From Acidobacteriota bacterium (GTDB lineage: Bacteria; Acidobacteriota; Thermoanaerobaculia; Multivoradales; JAHEKO01): a stretch of 5,459 nt of DNA. Under the pieces are notes generated by a model that worked only from the letters and a program-made list of their open reading frames with translations, was not told where the DNA came from and ran no database searches. Below, piece by piece: positions 1 through 5,459 of this stretch. Location: contig JAUWSP010000224.1 in assembly GCA_030610025.1 (NCBI GenBank), positions 1-5,459 on the forward strand, written 5' to 3'. A program made the position numbers and the translations under genes. The first letter of the stretch is position 1; each line of letters begins with the position of its first letter.

Positions 1-2085
1 CCCGCAGCGTTCGTCTCGGCCATGCTCTCTACACCCCGACTCGCCGGCTACGGGAGGTATCGCCTCGCCTTGAACCAGTACCGCATGGGGCACCCCGAGG
101 TCGCCGCCGGGCTGCTGGCAAACCTGATCGCCAACCGACCACCTCCACCCCTGACCTCCCCGGCAGTCCGATACCTGGCCGAGTCCCTGACTCTCGGTGG
201 CGATTGCCGACTCCTGACGGAGATGGACTCCTGGCAGTTGCCGCCGCCCGAGCTCCGAGTGCTAGAGCTCTCACGTGCACGATGTGACCTGCTTGAAGGC
301 AGGGCGCGTCGAGGCCGCGCCTCCCTGATCCGGCTGTTGGAGGAGAAGCAGACCGACGAAACCGCACGAGGTGCTGCCGACCTTCTCTCACAGGTCCTGC
401 CCGGCCCGGAAGACGAGAAGACGGCTCTCCTATTGGGTATGGCCTTCTACCACCACCGAGAGTTCGAAGCGGCTATTGGTCCCCTTACCCTTGGCATGGC
501 TGCGTTGAAGCCCAAAGGCGCCGCGGTCTTCGACACCTCCCTGGACGATGCCAGGTACGCCCTGGCGCGTAGCTATTTCTGGCTTGGAGACTATTCAACG
601 GCCGCTTCTCATTTCGCTCGCCTGGCCGGAGCCGAGCAGACTCCGAAGGCCGCCGCTCGCGCCCTGTACCAACAGGCCCGTTCCTACGAGCTCGACGGAG
701 ACTGGCAAGCCGCCGTCTTGATCTTCGAGCAAGCCTACGGCGTGGAGCCGACAGGTCGCTGGTCCGCGGCAGCGTTGATGTCATCTCTGCGAATTCACTG
801 GCGTCAAGGCGACGTCGAAACCGCTCTCGAGCGCTATCGGCAACTCGGCAGCAGAAGCAACTGGAGACAGGGGTTCGCAAGGGCCTCACTCTTTCTGGCA
901 GCCTCGGATCTGGTCTCGGGCGAGGCCGGAAGGGCTGGAGCCTGGTTGGACCAGGCAGCCAAGGCAACTCGTACCGTGACGCCCGAGATCGCCTACTGGA
1001 GAGGTCGCCTGGCCGAACAAGAGGGCGAGACCGACTCGGCCGTCGGTCACTATGTCACCGCCCTGGCTCAGGATCCCAACCATCCACTCTCAGAGGCGGC
1101 CCGACTCAGACTCGACAGCCCCGAGTTGGCGGCGGCCCGAAGAGCCAAAGGAGTGCGGCTGGCCTCTATCGACCGCACTCGCGAGCTCCATCAAGCCTGG
1201 ATCCTGCTTGGTGACCAAGACCCTCTCGGGGTGGAGTCGCGCGGCCACCTGCTTCGCCACATGCAGAGCAGCTCCAAAGTCCGGCCGTTTCTCGAAATGC
1301 AAAGGATCCCGGCTGAAGAATGGGGAATCTGGGACATCGACCTCGACAGACCGGACGAGATCCTGCTCGCCCTCGGGATCGTCGAGCACATGTCACCGGC
1401 CGTTGGCGAGCACTTCCCCGCAGCCGACAACTCCCTGGCTCTGACAGCCAGCCACTTGCTGGCAGAGTCGGGACTCTACAGGCAGTCTCTTCGCTTCTCG
1501 GAGATCCTCTCCGATCGACTGCCCGACGACCTACCTCAGCGGTTCCTGCCGGTCGCCTATCGGCGCCTGCTCTACCCGATCCCCTACCGGCAGCTGATCC
1601 GCTCGAACGCCTCGAGCACCGGTATCAGCCCCCACCTGCTCACGGCCATCATTCGCGAGGAGAGTCGTTTCGACCGGATGGCCGTCTCCGCCGCTTCCGC
1701 CCGGGGCCTGACGCAGTTCGTGCTCGGCACCGCGCGCAGATACGCTCCGCAAATCGACAGGCCGAACCTGAAAGCCTCCGATCTCCATCGACCGGAGGTG
1801 GCCATCGCCCTGGGAGCCGCATATCTGGCTGACCTGATCGATAGGTACTCCGGTCACACCTTTCCCGCCATCGCCGCCTACAACGCGGGAGAGGACCAGG
1901 CCGACCTCTGGCAGAGCTACTGTCTCAGCCAGGAACCGGCAGAGTACTTCACCAAAGTGGGGTTCTCCCAGACCCGAAGCTACCTCGAGAAGGTAGTAGG
2001 GAGTTGGCTACAGTACGATGTGATCTACGGCTCTGAGACAGAGCAGGGCCTGTCAGGCACCGACCTGGTGGACGACGGGCGGTAG
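1..2085 (+). CDS. Soluble lytic murein transglycosylase with TPR-like N-terminal region (5' partial)
   Basis: The protein should cleave the MurNAc-GlcNAc bond of peptidoglycan in the periplasm, leaving 1,6-anhydro-MurNAc ends. Residues are numbered from the ATG at 22. The C-terminal SLT domain starts near residue 535. The motif REES (545-548) carries the likely catalytic Glu547, followed by GLTQF and, after a P-x-x-AIALGAAYL segment, the family signature AAYNAG (618-623). Upstream lies a long helical region with TPR-like repeats, clearest at about 134-160, 177-202, 213-243, 251-277 and 321-352, like the superhelical part of Slt70 (E. coli Slt70 is about 645 residues). The frame is open to base 1, the sequence before residue 1 is already repeat-like, and no signal peptide is visible, so the true start is probably upstream of the window. 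The last 33 bases overlap the convergent chaperone gene. The family call is firm; the exact subfamily is not. Confidence 0.9.
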   Translation, partial: PAAFVSAMLSTPRLAGYGRYRLALNQYRMGHPEVAAGLLANLIANRPPPPLTSPAVRYLAESLTLGGDCRLLTEMDSWQLPPPELRVLELSRARCDLLEGRARRGRASLIRLLEEKQTDETARGAADLLSQVLPGPEDEKTALLLGMAFYHHREFEAAIGPLTLGMAALKPKGAAVFDTSLDDARYALARSYFWLGDYSTAASHFARLAGAEQTPKAAARALYQQARSYELDGDWQAAVLIFEQAYGVEPTGRWSAAALMSSLRIHWRQGDVETALERYRQLGSRSNWRQGFARASLFLAASDLVSGEAGRAGAWLDQAAKATRTVTPEIAYWRGRLAEQEGETDSAVGHYVTALAQDPNHPLSEAARLRLDSPELAAARRAKGVRLASIDRTRELHQAWILLGDQDPLGVESRGHLLRHMQSSSKVRPFLEMQRIPAEEWGIWDIDLDRPDEILLALGIVEHMSPAVGEHFPAADNSLALTASHLLAESGLYRQSLRFSEILSDRLPDDLPQRFLPVAYRRLLYPIPYRQLIRSNASSTGISPHLLTAIIREESRFDRMAVSAASARGLTQFVLGTARRYAPQIDRPNLKASDLHRPEVAIALGAAYLADLIDRYSGHTFPAIAAYNAGEDQADLWQSYCLSQEPAEYFTKVGFSQTRSYLEKVVGSWLQYDVIYGSETEQGLSGTDLVDDGR

Positions 2086-2757
2086 CTCTCTCTCCTCCTG
2101 GTCGAAGTAATCGACAACATCGGCATCCCGCCTCAGCTCATCGGTCCAACGCTCGATCTCTACGTTCAGCAGCTCCTCTTTCAGAATCTGCCGAATCGGC
2201 TCGCGTACCTCGCGAATCGCGGGAACGTCATCCTTGCTGGCCTCGAGCTGCGGAACCAGTACCTCGTCGTAGTAGGCCTGGATCTCTTCCAGGCCCACGA
2301 AGACCCTCGCTCCCAGGCGCTCTTCGACATAGATCAGGACCATTACCTGCCGGGCCAGCAGCTGACGAAGTCCCTGCTCGTCGAGGTCCAACTCCTGGAG
2401 GCGAGCCTGGAAGCTCTTCTGATCGGGGAACCGGGCTCGAACTGCTTCGAACTGCTGCTCGACCTGGTCGACCGGAACTTCAGCGAAGCCGAAGCGATCG
2501 ACCTCGTGAAATCGGAGTTTCTCCTCGATAAGCCCATCGAGAATCCGTCGACGAAAGTGGGTCTCGTCCTCTCCCTCCTGCCGTTCGACCAATCCGATAC
2601 CGATGGTCTGCTCCAATTGCGACTCCAGGATCGGGTCGTCATCGACCACAGCCAGAAGGCGATCTACCGGATTCTCCTCGGTGGCGGAGAACAGCACCGA
2701 CGCTCCAAGAGTCGAGAAAACGACCAGAATGAGTGTGATCTTCTTCAAAGGGCCCAT
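2053..2757 (-). CDS. SurA-like periplasmic chaperone lacking parvulin (PPIase) domains
   Basis: The 234-residue protein begins with a signal peptide: two lysines at 5-6, a hydrophobic core at about 7-24, and likely cleavage near residue 25. The mature part matches the SurA N-terminal chaperone domain: VDRLLAVVDDDPI (31-43), the helix ILDGLIEEKLRFHEVDRFGF (72-91), then a Q/E-rich helical stretch to about 165. Residues 185-216 resemble the C-terminal helix that in SurA folds back onto the N-domain. Where SurA carries one or two parvulin domains, this protein has only a short linker (about 166-182). I infer a holdase for outer-membrane or periplasmic proteins without isomerase activity. The ATG at 2757 is the only ATG start in this frame, because an in-frame TAG lies at 2772-2770. 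No Shine-Dalgarno is visible before it. The gene is divergent from the NAD operon, and its 3' end overlaps the transglycosylase gene by 33 bases. Confidence 0.8.
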   Translation of the reverse strand: MGPLKKITLILVVFSTLGASVLFSATEENPVDRLLAVVDDDPILESQLEQTIGIGLVERQEGEDETHFRRRILDGLIEEKLRFHEVDRFGFAEVPVDQVEQQFEAVRARFPDQKSFQARLQELDLDEQGLRQLLARQVMVLIYVEERLGARVFVGLEEIQAYYDEVLVPQLEASKDDVPAIREVREPIRQILKEELLNVEIERWTDELRRDADVVDYFDQEERELPPVVHQVGA

Positions 2758-2826
2758 GGCGGCGGCATGCTAGCATAGCCTTCGAGTTCGAAACTCACCG
2801 TTGGGCCCTATGGATCTCGAGTTCCC
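2758..2826. promoter_or_regulatory. Divergent control region between the SurA-like gene and the amidase-nadE-rsmI operon
   Basis: Sixty-nine bases separate two divergent starts and should hold both promoters. On the minus strand TATGCT (2777-2772) could be a -10 box, and on the plus strand TATGGA (2809-2814) could be one. Both match the consensus only partly, no convincing -35 is seen, and both would give leaders of only a few bases. Neither gene has a clear Shine-Dalgarno. Possible protein-binding sites are a perfect 10-bp palindrome ATGCTAGCAT (2767-2776), an inverted repeat GAGTT-CGA-AACTC (2784-2796), and a direct repeat TCGAGTTC (2782-2789 and 2817-2824). That promoters lie here follows from gene layout; the exact boxes are guesses. 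Confidence 0.4.
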
Positions 2827-3654
2827 ATGGCGAACAAACTGACCGTCGGGCTGGCGCAGATCGATTGCACCCTGGGCGCCGTCGAGCTCAATATCCAGAA
2901 GCATTTAGAGTGGATCGAGAAGGCCCGCGAGCAGGGTGTCGAGCTACTCCTTTTTCCCGAGCTCTCGATCACTGGCTACCGCCTCCTGCATTTGACCAGC
3001 AGGGTGTCCTGCCGGATTGAAGAGGCCGAGACTCTCCAACAGTTGGCGGCAGCCACCGGTGAGATGGCTGTCGTCGTCGGCCTGGTCGAAGAGGATGGCC
3101 AGGGAGTCCTGTACAACAGTGCCGTCCTGCTCAGAGCCGGCCAGATCGTCCATGTCCACCGCAAGCTCTACCTTCCCACCTACGGCATCTTTCAAGAGGG
3201 TCGATTTTTCGGCGCCGGACAGCGCCTCGATCTGGCCCCCATCGGAGGAGAGAAGCTCGGCCTACTGATCTGTGAGGATCTCTGGCATCCGCGGCTGGCT
3301 CAACGACTGGCGGCGGGCGGCGGAAAGGTACTGGGAGTGCTGGCGGCAGGACCGGGAAGGGTCGGCTCCGGCGAGACTCTGGAGAGCCAGGAAATCTGGG
3401 AGTGCATCACACGCTCCACCGCCGTCGTCAACACGAGTTGGCTTCTCTACTGCAATCGGGTCGGATGGGAGGAGGGCACCTTCTACGCCGGTGGCAGCCA
3501 TATTGTGAGGCCGGGTGGACAGATCCTCTGCCGGGGCGCCAGCCTCAAGGAAGACCTCGTGGTGGCAACTCTCGATCTCCGGGAAGTGGACCGGCTGCGC
3601 TGGAGGCTGCCCTTGCTGCGCTCCGAACGTTCCGATATCGAGGGTCCAGGATGA
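2827..3654 (+). CDS. Nitrilase-superfamily amidase, probable separate glutaminase subunit of NAD+ synthetase
   Basis: The 275-residue carbon-nitrogen hydrolase is cytosolic (no signal peptide or membrane segment). The full catalytic triad is visible: Glu45 in FPELSITGY, Lys113 in HRKLYLPTYGIFQEGRFF, and the nucleophile Cys149 in LLICEDLWHP. The FPEL-x-x-TGY, LP-x-YG-x-F-x-E-x-R-F and ICEDLW signatures are those of the glutaminase domain found fused to the synthetase in glutamine-dependent NadE, more than those of generic nitrilases. The length fits a single nitrilase fold. The stop codon overlaps the nadE start as ATGA (3651-3654), which implies translational coupling and roughly matched synthesis. 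I infer that it hydrolyses glutamine and passes ammonia to NadE. An alternative is an independent omega-amidase or N-carbamoyl hydrolase that merely shares the operon. The ATG at 2827 gives a normal nitrilase N-terminus; no strong ribosome binding site precedes it. Confidence 0.85.
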   Translation: MANKLTVGLAQIDCTLGAVELNIQKHLEWIEKAREQGVELLLFPELSITGYRLLHLTSRVSCRIEEAETLQQLAAATGEMAVVVGLVEEDGQGVLYNSAVLLRAGQIVHVHRKLYLPTYGIFQEGRFFGAGQRLDLAPIGGEKLGLLICEDLWHPRLAQRLAAGGGKVLGVLAAGPGRVGSGETLESQEIWECITRSTAVVNTSWLLYCNRVGWEEGTFYAGGSHIVRPGGQILCRGASLKEDLVVATLDLREVDRLRWRLPLLRSERSDIEGPG

Positions 3655-4493
3655 GCGAAACGAAGTACTGGATCCGGGACCGGTTGTGGCTCAACACCGC
3701 GCTGGCCGAGACGGTCCTGAGCGGATTCATCCGAGATGCCGTGGAAACCAGCCGGTCGAAGGGTGTCGTGCTCGGCCTCAGTGGCGGCGTGGACTCCGCG
3801 TTGGCAGCCGCTCTGGCTGCAATAGCGCTGGGGCCTTCCCGCGTCCACGCCTATCAGCTGCCCTACCGCACCTCCAATCCCGACTCGCTCTCCGATGCGG
3901 AGGTGGTCGCGAAGGCCTTCGATCTCGAGACAACTACCATCGACATCTCTCCCATGGTGGACCTGTATTTCGAGAATCTGGCCGAAGGCGAAATCGACAA
4001 AGTCCGACTCGGCAACAAGATGGCCAGGGAACGGATGTCGATCCTCTTCGACCAGGCCAAGAAGCTCGGCTGCCTTGTTCTCGGCACCTCCAACAAGACA
4101 GAGATTCTTCTGGGCTATTCCACGATCTTCGGCGACAACGCCAGCTCCATCAATCCCCTGGGAGACCTCTACAAGCAGCAGGTCTGGCAGCTAGCCCAAC
4201 ATCTGGGCGTGCCGCAGCAGGTCATCGACAAGAGGCCCTCGGCAGACCTCTGGCCCGGTCAGACCGATGAAGAAGAGCTCGGCTTCGACTATTCGAGCGC
4301 CGACGAGGTCCTCTGCTTGATGTTCGATCTGGGCTTGTCCCCGAAGGAAGTGGTCGATCAGGGATACCCAGCCAGCGTCGTCAGCCGCATCACCGCCCTC
4401 GAAGAGAAGAATCGCTTCAAGCGACGCCTGATGCTCATCGCCCGCCTGTCCGACAGCGCTATCAACCTGGACAGGGAAATTCCCCGGGACTGA
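3651..4493 (+). CDS. nadE: NAD+ synthetase (NadE), synthetase domain only
   Basis: This enzyme makes NAD+ from nicotinic acid adenine dinucleotide, ATP and ammonia (free or glutamine-derived), the last step of NAD synthesis in the cytosol. The 280-residue protein matches the short form (E. coli NadE is 275). The ATP-pyrophosphatase P-loop is SGGVDSA at 44-50. Other family blocks are GNKMARERM (121-129), GTSNKTEILLGYSTIFGD (145-162), INPLGDLYK (167-175) and RPSADLWPGQTDEEELGF (195-212). The last is the LWPGQTDE type seen in archaeal, Thermotoga-like and fused glutamine-dependent enzymes rather than the E. coli type. The ATG at 3651 is chosen because the NadE-like sequence begins there, it forms ATGA with the preceding stop, and a GAGGG at 3640-3644 is well placed as a ribosome binding site. 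The frame stays open upstream to 3402, but that stretch lies inside the amidase gene and does not resemble NadE. The glutaminase domain is absent and is probably supplied by the upstream gene. Confidence 0.95.
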   Translation: MSETKYWIRDRLWLNTALAETVLSGFIRDAVETSRSKGVVLGLSGGVDSALAAALAAIALGPSRVHAYQLPYRTSNPDSLSDAEVVAKAFDLETTTIDISPMVDLYFENLAEGEIDKVRLGNKMARERMSILFDQAKKLGCLVLGTSNKTEILLGYSTIFGDNASSINPLGDLYKQQVWQLAQHLGVPQQVIDKRPSADLWPGQTDEEELGFDYSSADEVLCLMFDLGLSPKEVVDQGYPASVVSRITALEEKNRFKRRLMLIARLSDSAINLDREIPRD

Positions 4494-4507
4494 CCCGGCA
4501 TGCCGGG
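4494..4507 (+). promoter_or_regulatory. GC palindrome centred on the rsmI start codon
   Basis: CCCGGCATGCCGGG is a perfect 14-base palindrome spanning the nadE-rsmI junction. In RNA it could form a 5-bp GC stem with the tetraloop CAUG, presenting the AUG in the loop. A second CCCGG at 4483-4487 could compete for the same CCGGG arm (4503-4507). A role in restricting rsmI initiation unless ribosomes arrive from nadE is inference; the stem is short. Confidence 0.3.
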
Positions 4508-5183
4508 CAAGCTCACCGTCGTCGCCACTCCCATCGGCAATCTGGACGACCTGTCACCGCGTGCCCGGAGCGCATTGTCCGAGGCTGACCTGATTGCGTG
4601 CGAGGACACTCGCCATACCGGGCGGATGCTCGCTCGGCTCGGACTCGAACCCAGACTGATCTCTCTCCACGAGCACAACGAGCGTCAGCGGGTCCCTCAT
4701 CTACTCGAGCAACTGGAGGGTGGCCTCCAGGTGGCGCTGGTCAGCGACGCGGGCACGCCACTGCTCTCCGATCCGGGCTTCGTGCTGGTACGCGCCGCAG
4801 TCTCGGAGGCAATACCCGTAGAGCACGTTCCGGGTGCCTCGGCAATTCTCACGGCGCTGGTCGTTTCGGCGTTGCCACCCTATCCGTTCACTTTTCTCGG
4901 ATTTCCTCCTCCTCGCAAGGGGAAGCGGCAGAGGTTCTTCGCCCGCTTCGCCGACCTCAGACACACGCTGGTCTTCTTCGAGTCCCCCCATCGCATCGTC
5001 GTGAGTCTCGAGGATGCAATAGAGTCTCTGGGGAATCGGCCTGCGGCGGTTGGCCGCGAGCTAACCAAGCTGCACGAGGAGGTCCTACGGGGACAAATAT
5101 CCGAGATTCACGGCGAGCTGGCCCATCGACCATCTCTCAAAGGCGAGTTCACAGTCGTCGTCGGGCCACCCGAGAGGGGTTGA
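4500..5183 (+). CDS. rsmI: 16S rRNA (cytidine-1402-2'-O)-methyltransferase RsmI
   Basis: RsmI uses S-adenosylmethionine to 2'-O-methylate C1402 in the decoding centre of 16S rRNA. Family motifs run in order: VATPIGNLDDLSPRA (8-22), CEDTRHTGRML (34-44), LHEHNE (56-61), VSDAGTPLLSDPGF (81-94), the SAM-pocket region HVPGASAILTAL (109-120), FLGFPPPRKGKR (132-143) and FFESPHRI (159-166), ending with GEFTVVVGP (215-223). At 227 residues it is about 60 shorter than E. coli RsmI (286). The tetrapyrrole-methylase-like fold is complete, but the small C-terminal helical domain is missing. The sequence after the stop does not resume it. Only six bases separate it from the nadE stop, and no good Shine-Dalgarno is seen, so translation probably depends on coupling to nadE. 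The start codon lies at the centre of a perfect GC palindrome. Confidence 0.95.
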   Translation: MPGKLTVVATPIGNLDDLSPRARSALSEADLIACEDTRHTGRMLARLGLEPRLISLHEHNERQRVPHLLEQLEGGLQVALVSDAGTPLLSDPGFVLVRAAVSEAIPVEHVPGASAILTALVVSALPPYPFTFLGFPPPRKGKRQRFFARFADLRHTLVFFESPHRIVVSLEDAIESLGNRPAAVGRELTKLHEEVLRGQISEIHGELAHRPSLKGEFTVVVGPPERG

Positions 5184-5185
5184 GG

Positions 5186-5205
5186 GTCTGGCACCTGTGC
5201 CAGAC
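5186..5205 (+). terminator. Perfect hairpin after rsmI; operon terminator or REP-like repeat
   Basis: The arms GTCTGGCAC (5186-5194) and GTGCCAGAC (5197-5205) are perfectly complementary around CT, starting two bases after the rsmI stop. In RNA this gives an 8-bp stem with a CCUG loop. Only GATCTTT follows, so the U-tract is weak for an intrinsic terminator. The TGGCAC/GTGCCA core resembles REP palindromes common in high-GC genomes carrying REP-associated transposases. Position supports a transcript end or 3' stabiliser; which of these it is cannot be told from one copy. Confidence 0.45.
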
Positions 5206-5459
5206 GATCTTTGAGGGCTTGGGGGCGTAGGGGCGAGGCCGTTTGTCACTTTGGCCGCTGAGCTGTCCATTTTGGGTGCTAAGTGGTGCTTTTTGGAGGG
5301 TAGGCTGGCACTGCTGGCCGGGACTGCCCAACGCCGGGTGGGAGGTCTTGAAGCGGCCGCCTCCTTGTCTCGTCATCGCGCGGGATCTCTTGTGCTCTAT
5401 GAAGGTCCTGGCGCTGCGCTCGACTCGGCACCCCCTGTCGATCCACCCGAACGAACCTC
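5206..5459. other. Right-edge region with no identified gene
   Basis: No protein family is recognised here. It holds G-runs at 5215-5238, a direct repeat GGTGCT (5275-5280 and 5285-5290, ten bases apart), a T5 run at 5290-5294, and CTGGCACTG (5305-5313) echoing part of the upstream hairpin. From about 5318 to the edge one codon register has a raised third-position G+C (about 80% by hand count) and is open on both strands. The plus strand has an ATG at 5399 reading MKVLALRSTRHPLSIHPNEP off the edge. The minus strand stays open from the edge past this point. A gene beginning or ending at the right boundary, or a degraded mobile element, are both possible. Confidence 0.4.

Noticed and set aside
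485..967. Minus-strand open frame of 160 residues inside the transglycosylase gene
   Set aside because: Very Arg/Pro-rich antisense shadow with no recognisable domain, lying within the TPR-like coding region.
2506..2778. Plus-strand 90-residue open frame opposite the SurA-like gene
   Set aside because: It lies antisense to the signal peptide and N-domain coding sequence and has no family features.
3402..3650. N-terminal extension of NadE in the same frame, giving 363 residues
   Set aside because: The extension lies wholly inside the well-supported amidase gene, has no NadE similarity, and the ATG at 3651 has ATGA coupling and a plausible ribosome binding site.
3600..3660. Programmed -1 frameshift producing an amidase-NadE fusion protein
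   Set aside because: The geometry (-1) would work, but no slippery heptamer or strong downstream structure is visible; the overlapping stop/start explains the junction.
4598..5230. Long open frame overlapping rsmI in another register (210 residues)
   Set aside because: It is rich in Arg, Gly, Ser and Ala as expected of an out-of-frame high-GC shadow, while the rsmI frame carries all family motifs.
1..5459. CRISPR array, tRNA or rRNA gene, intact insertion sequence or defence system
   Set aside because: No regularly spaced repeats, cloverleaf-like sequence, transposase motifs or defence-gene signatures were found in the window.

Overview
This is a high-GC window (roughly 60-65% G+C by eye) holding five genes, packed tightly apart from the right edge. 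A soluble lytic murein transglycosylase and a SurA-like periplasmic chaperone with a signal peptide point to a Gram-negative, two-membrane bacterium. The protein style (Thr-Asp-Glu-Glu-rich NadE, SurA without isomerase domains, REP-like hairpin after an operon) would suit an uncultured Acidobacteriota or deltaproteobacterial-type lineage. That placement is inference only; no rRNA or lineage marker is present.

Layout. Positions 1-2085 (+) carry a TPR-rich lytic transglycosylase whose 5' end lies off the window. Positions 2053-2757 (-) carry a SurA-type chaperone that converges on the transglycosylase and overlaps its last 33 bases. A 69-base divergent control region (2758-2826) separates the chaperone gene from a rightward operon. 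The operon contains a nitrilase-family amidase (2827-3654), an NAD+ synthetase NadE (3651-4493) and the 16S rRNA 2'-O-methyltransferase RsmI (4500-5183). The amidase and NadE share an ATGA stop/start overlap, and RsmI begins six bases after the nadE stop. A perfect 9-bp-arm hairpin follows the rsmI stop. The last ~250 bases hold no gene I can name, but include G-runs, a small repeat and an open frame running off the edge.

How the genes work together. The strongest biological point is the amidase-nadE pair. The amidase has the complete Glu-Lys-Cys triad and the local sequence signatures of the glutaminase domain that is fused to the synthetase in glutamine-dependent NadE. Here the two halves are separate, translationally coupled genes. 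I infer a two-subunit glutamine-dependent NAD+ synthetase, in which the first protein releases ammonia from glutamine and the second uses it to amidate nicotinic acid adenine dinucleotide. The left half of the window concerns the cell envelope (murein turnover and outer-membrane protein folding) and appears functionally separate from the NAD/ribosome operon, except that the chaperone and the operon share a divergent promoter region.
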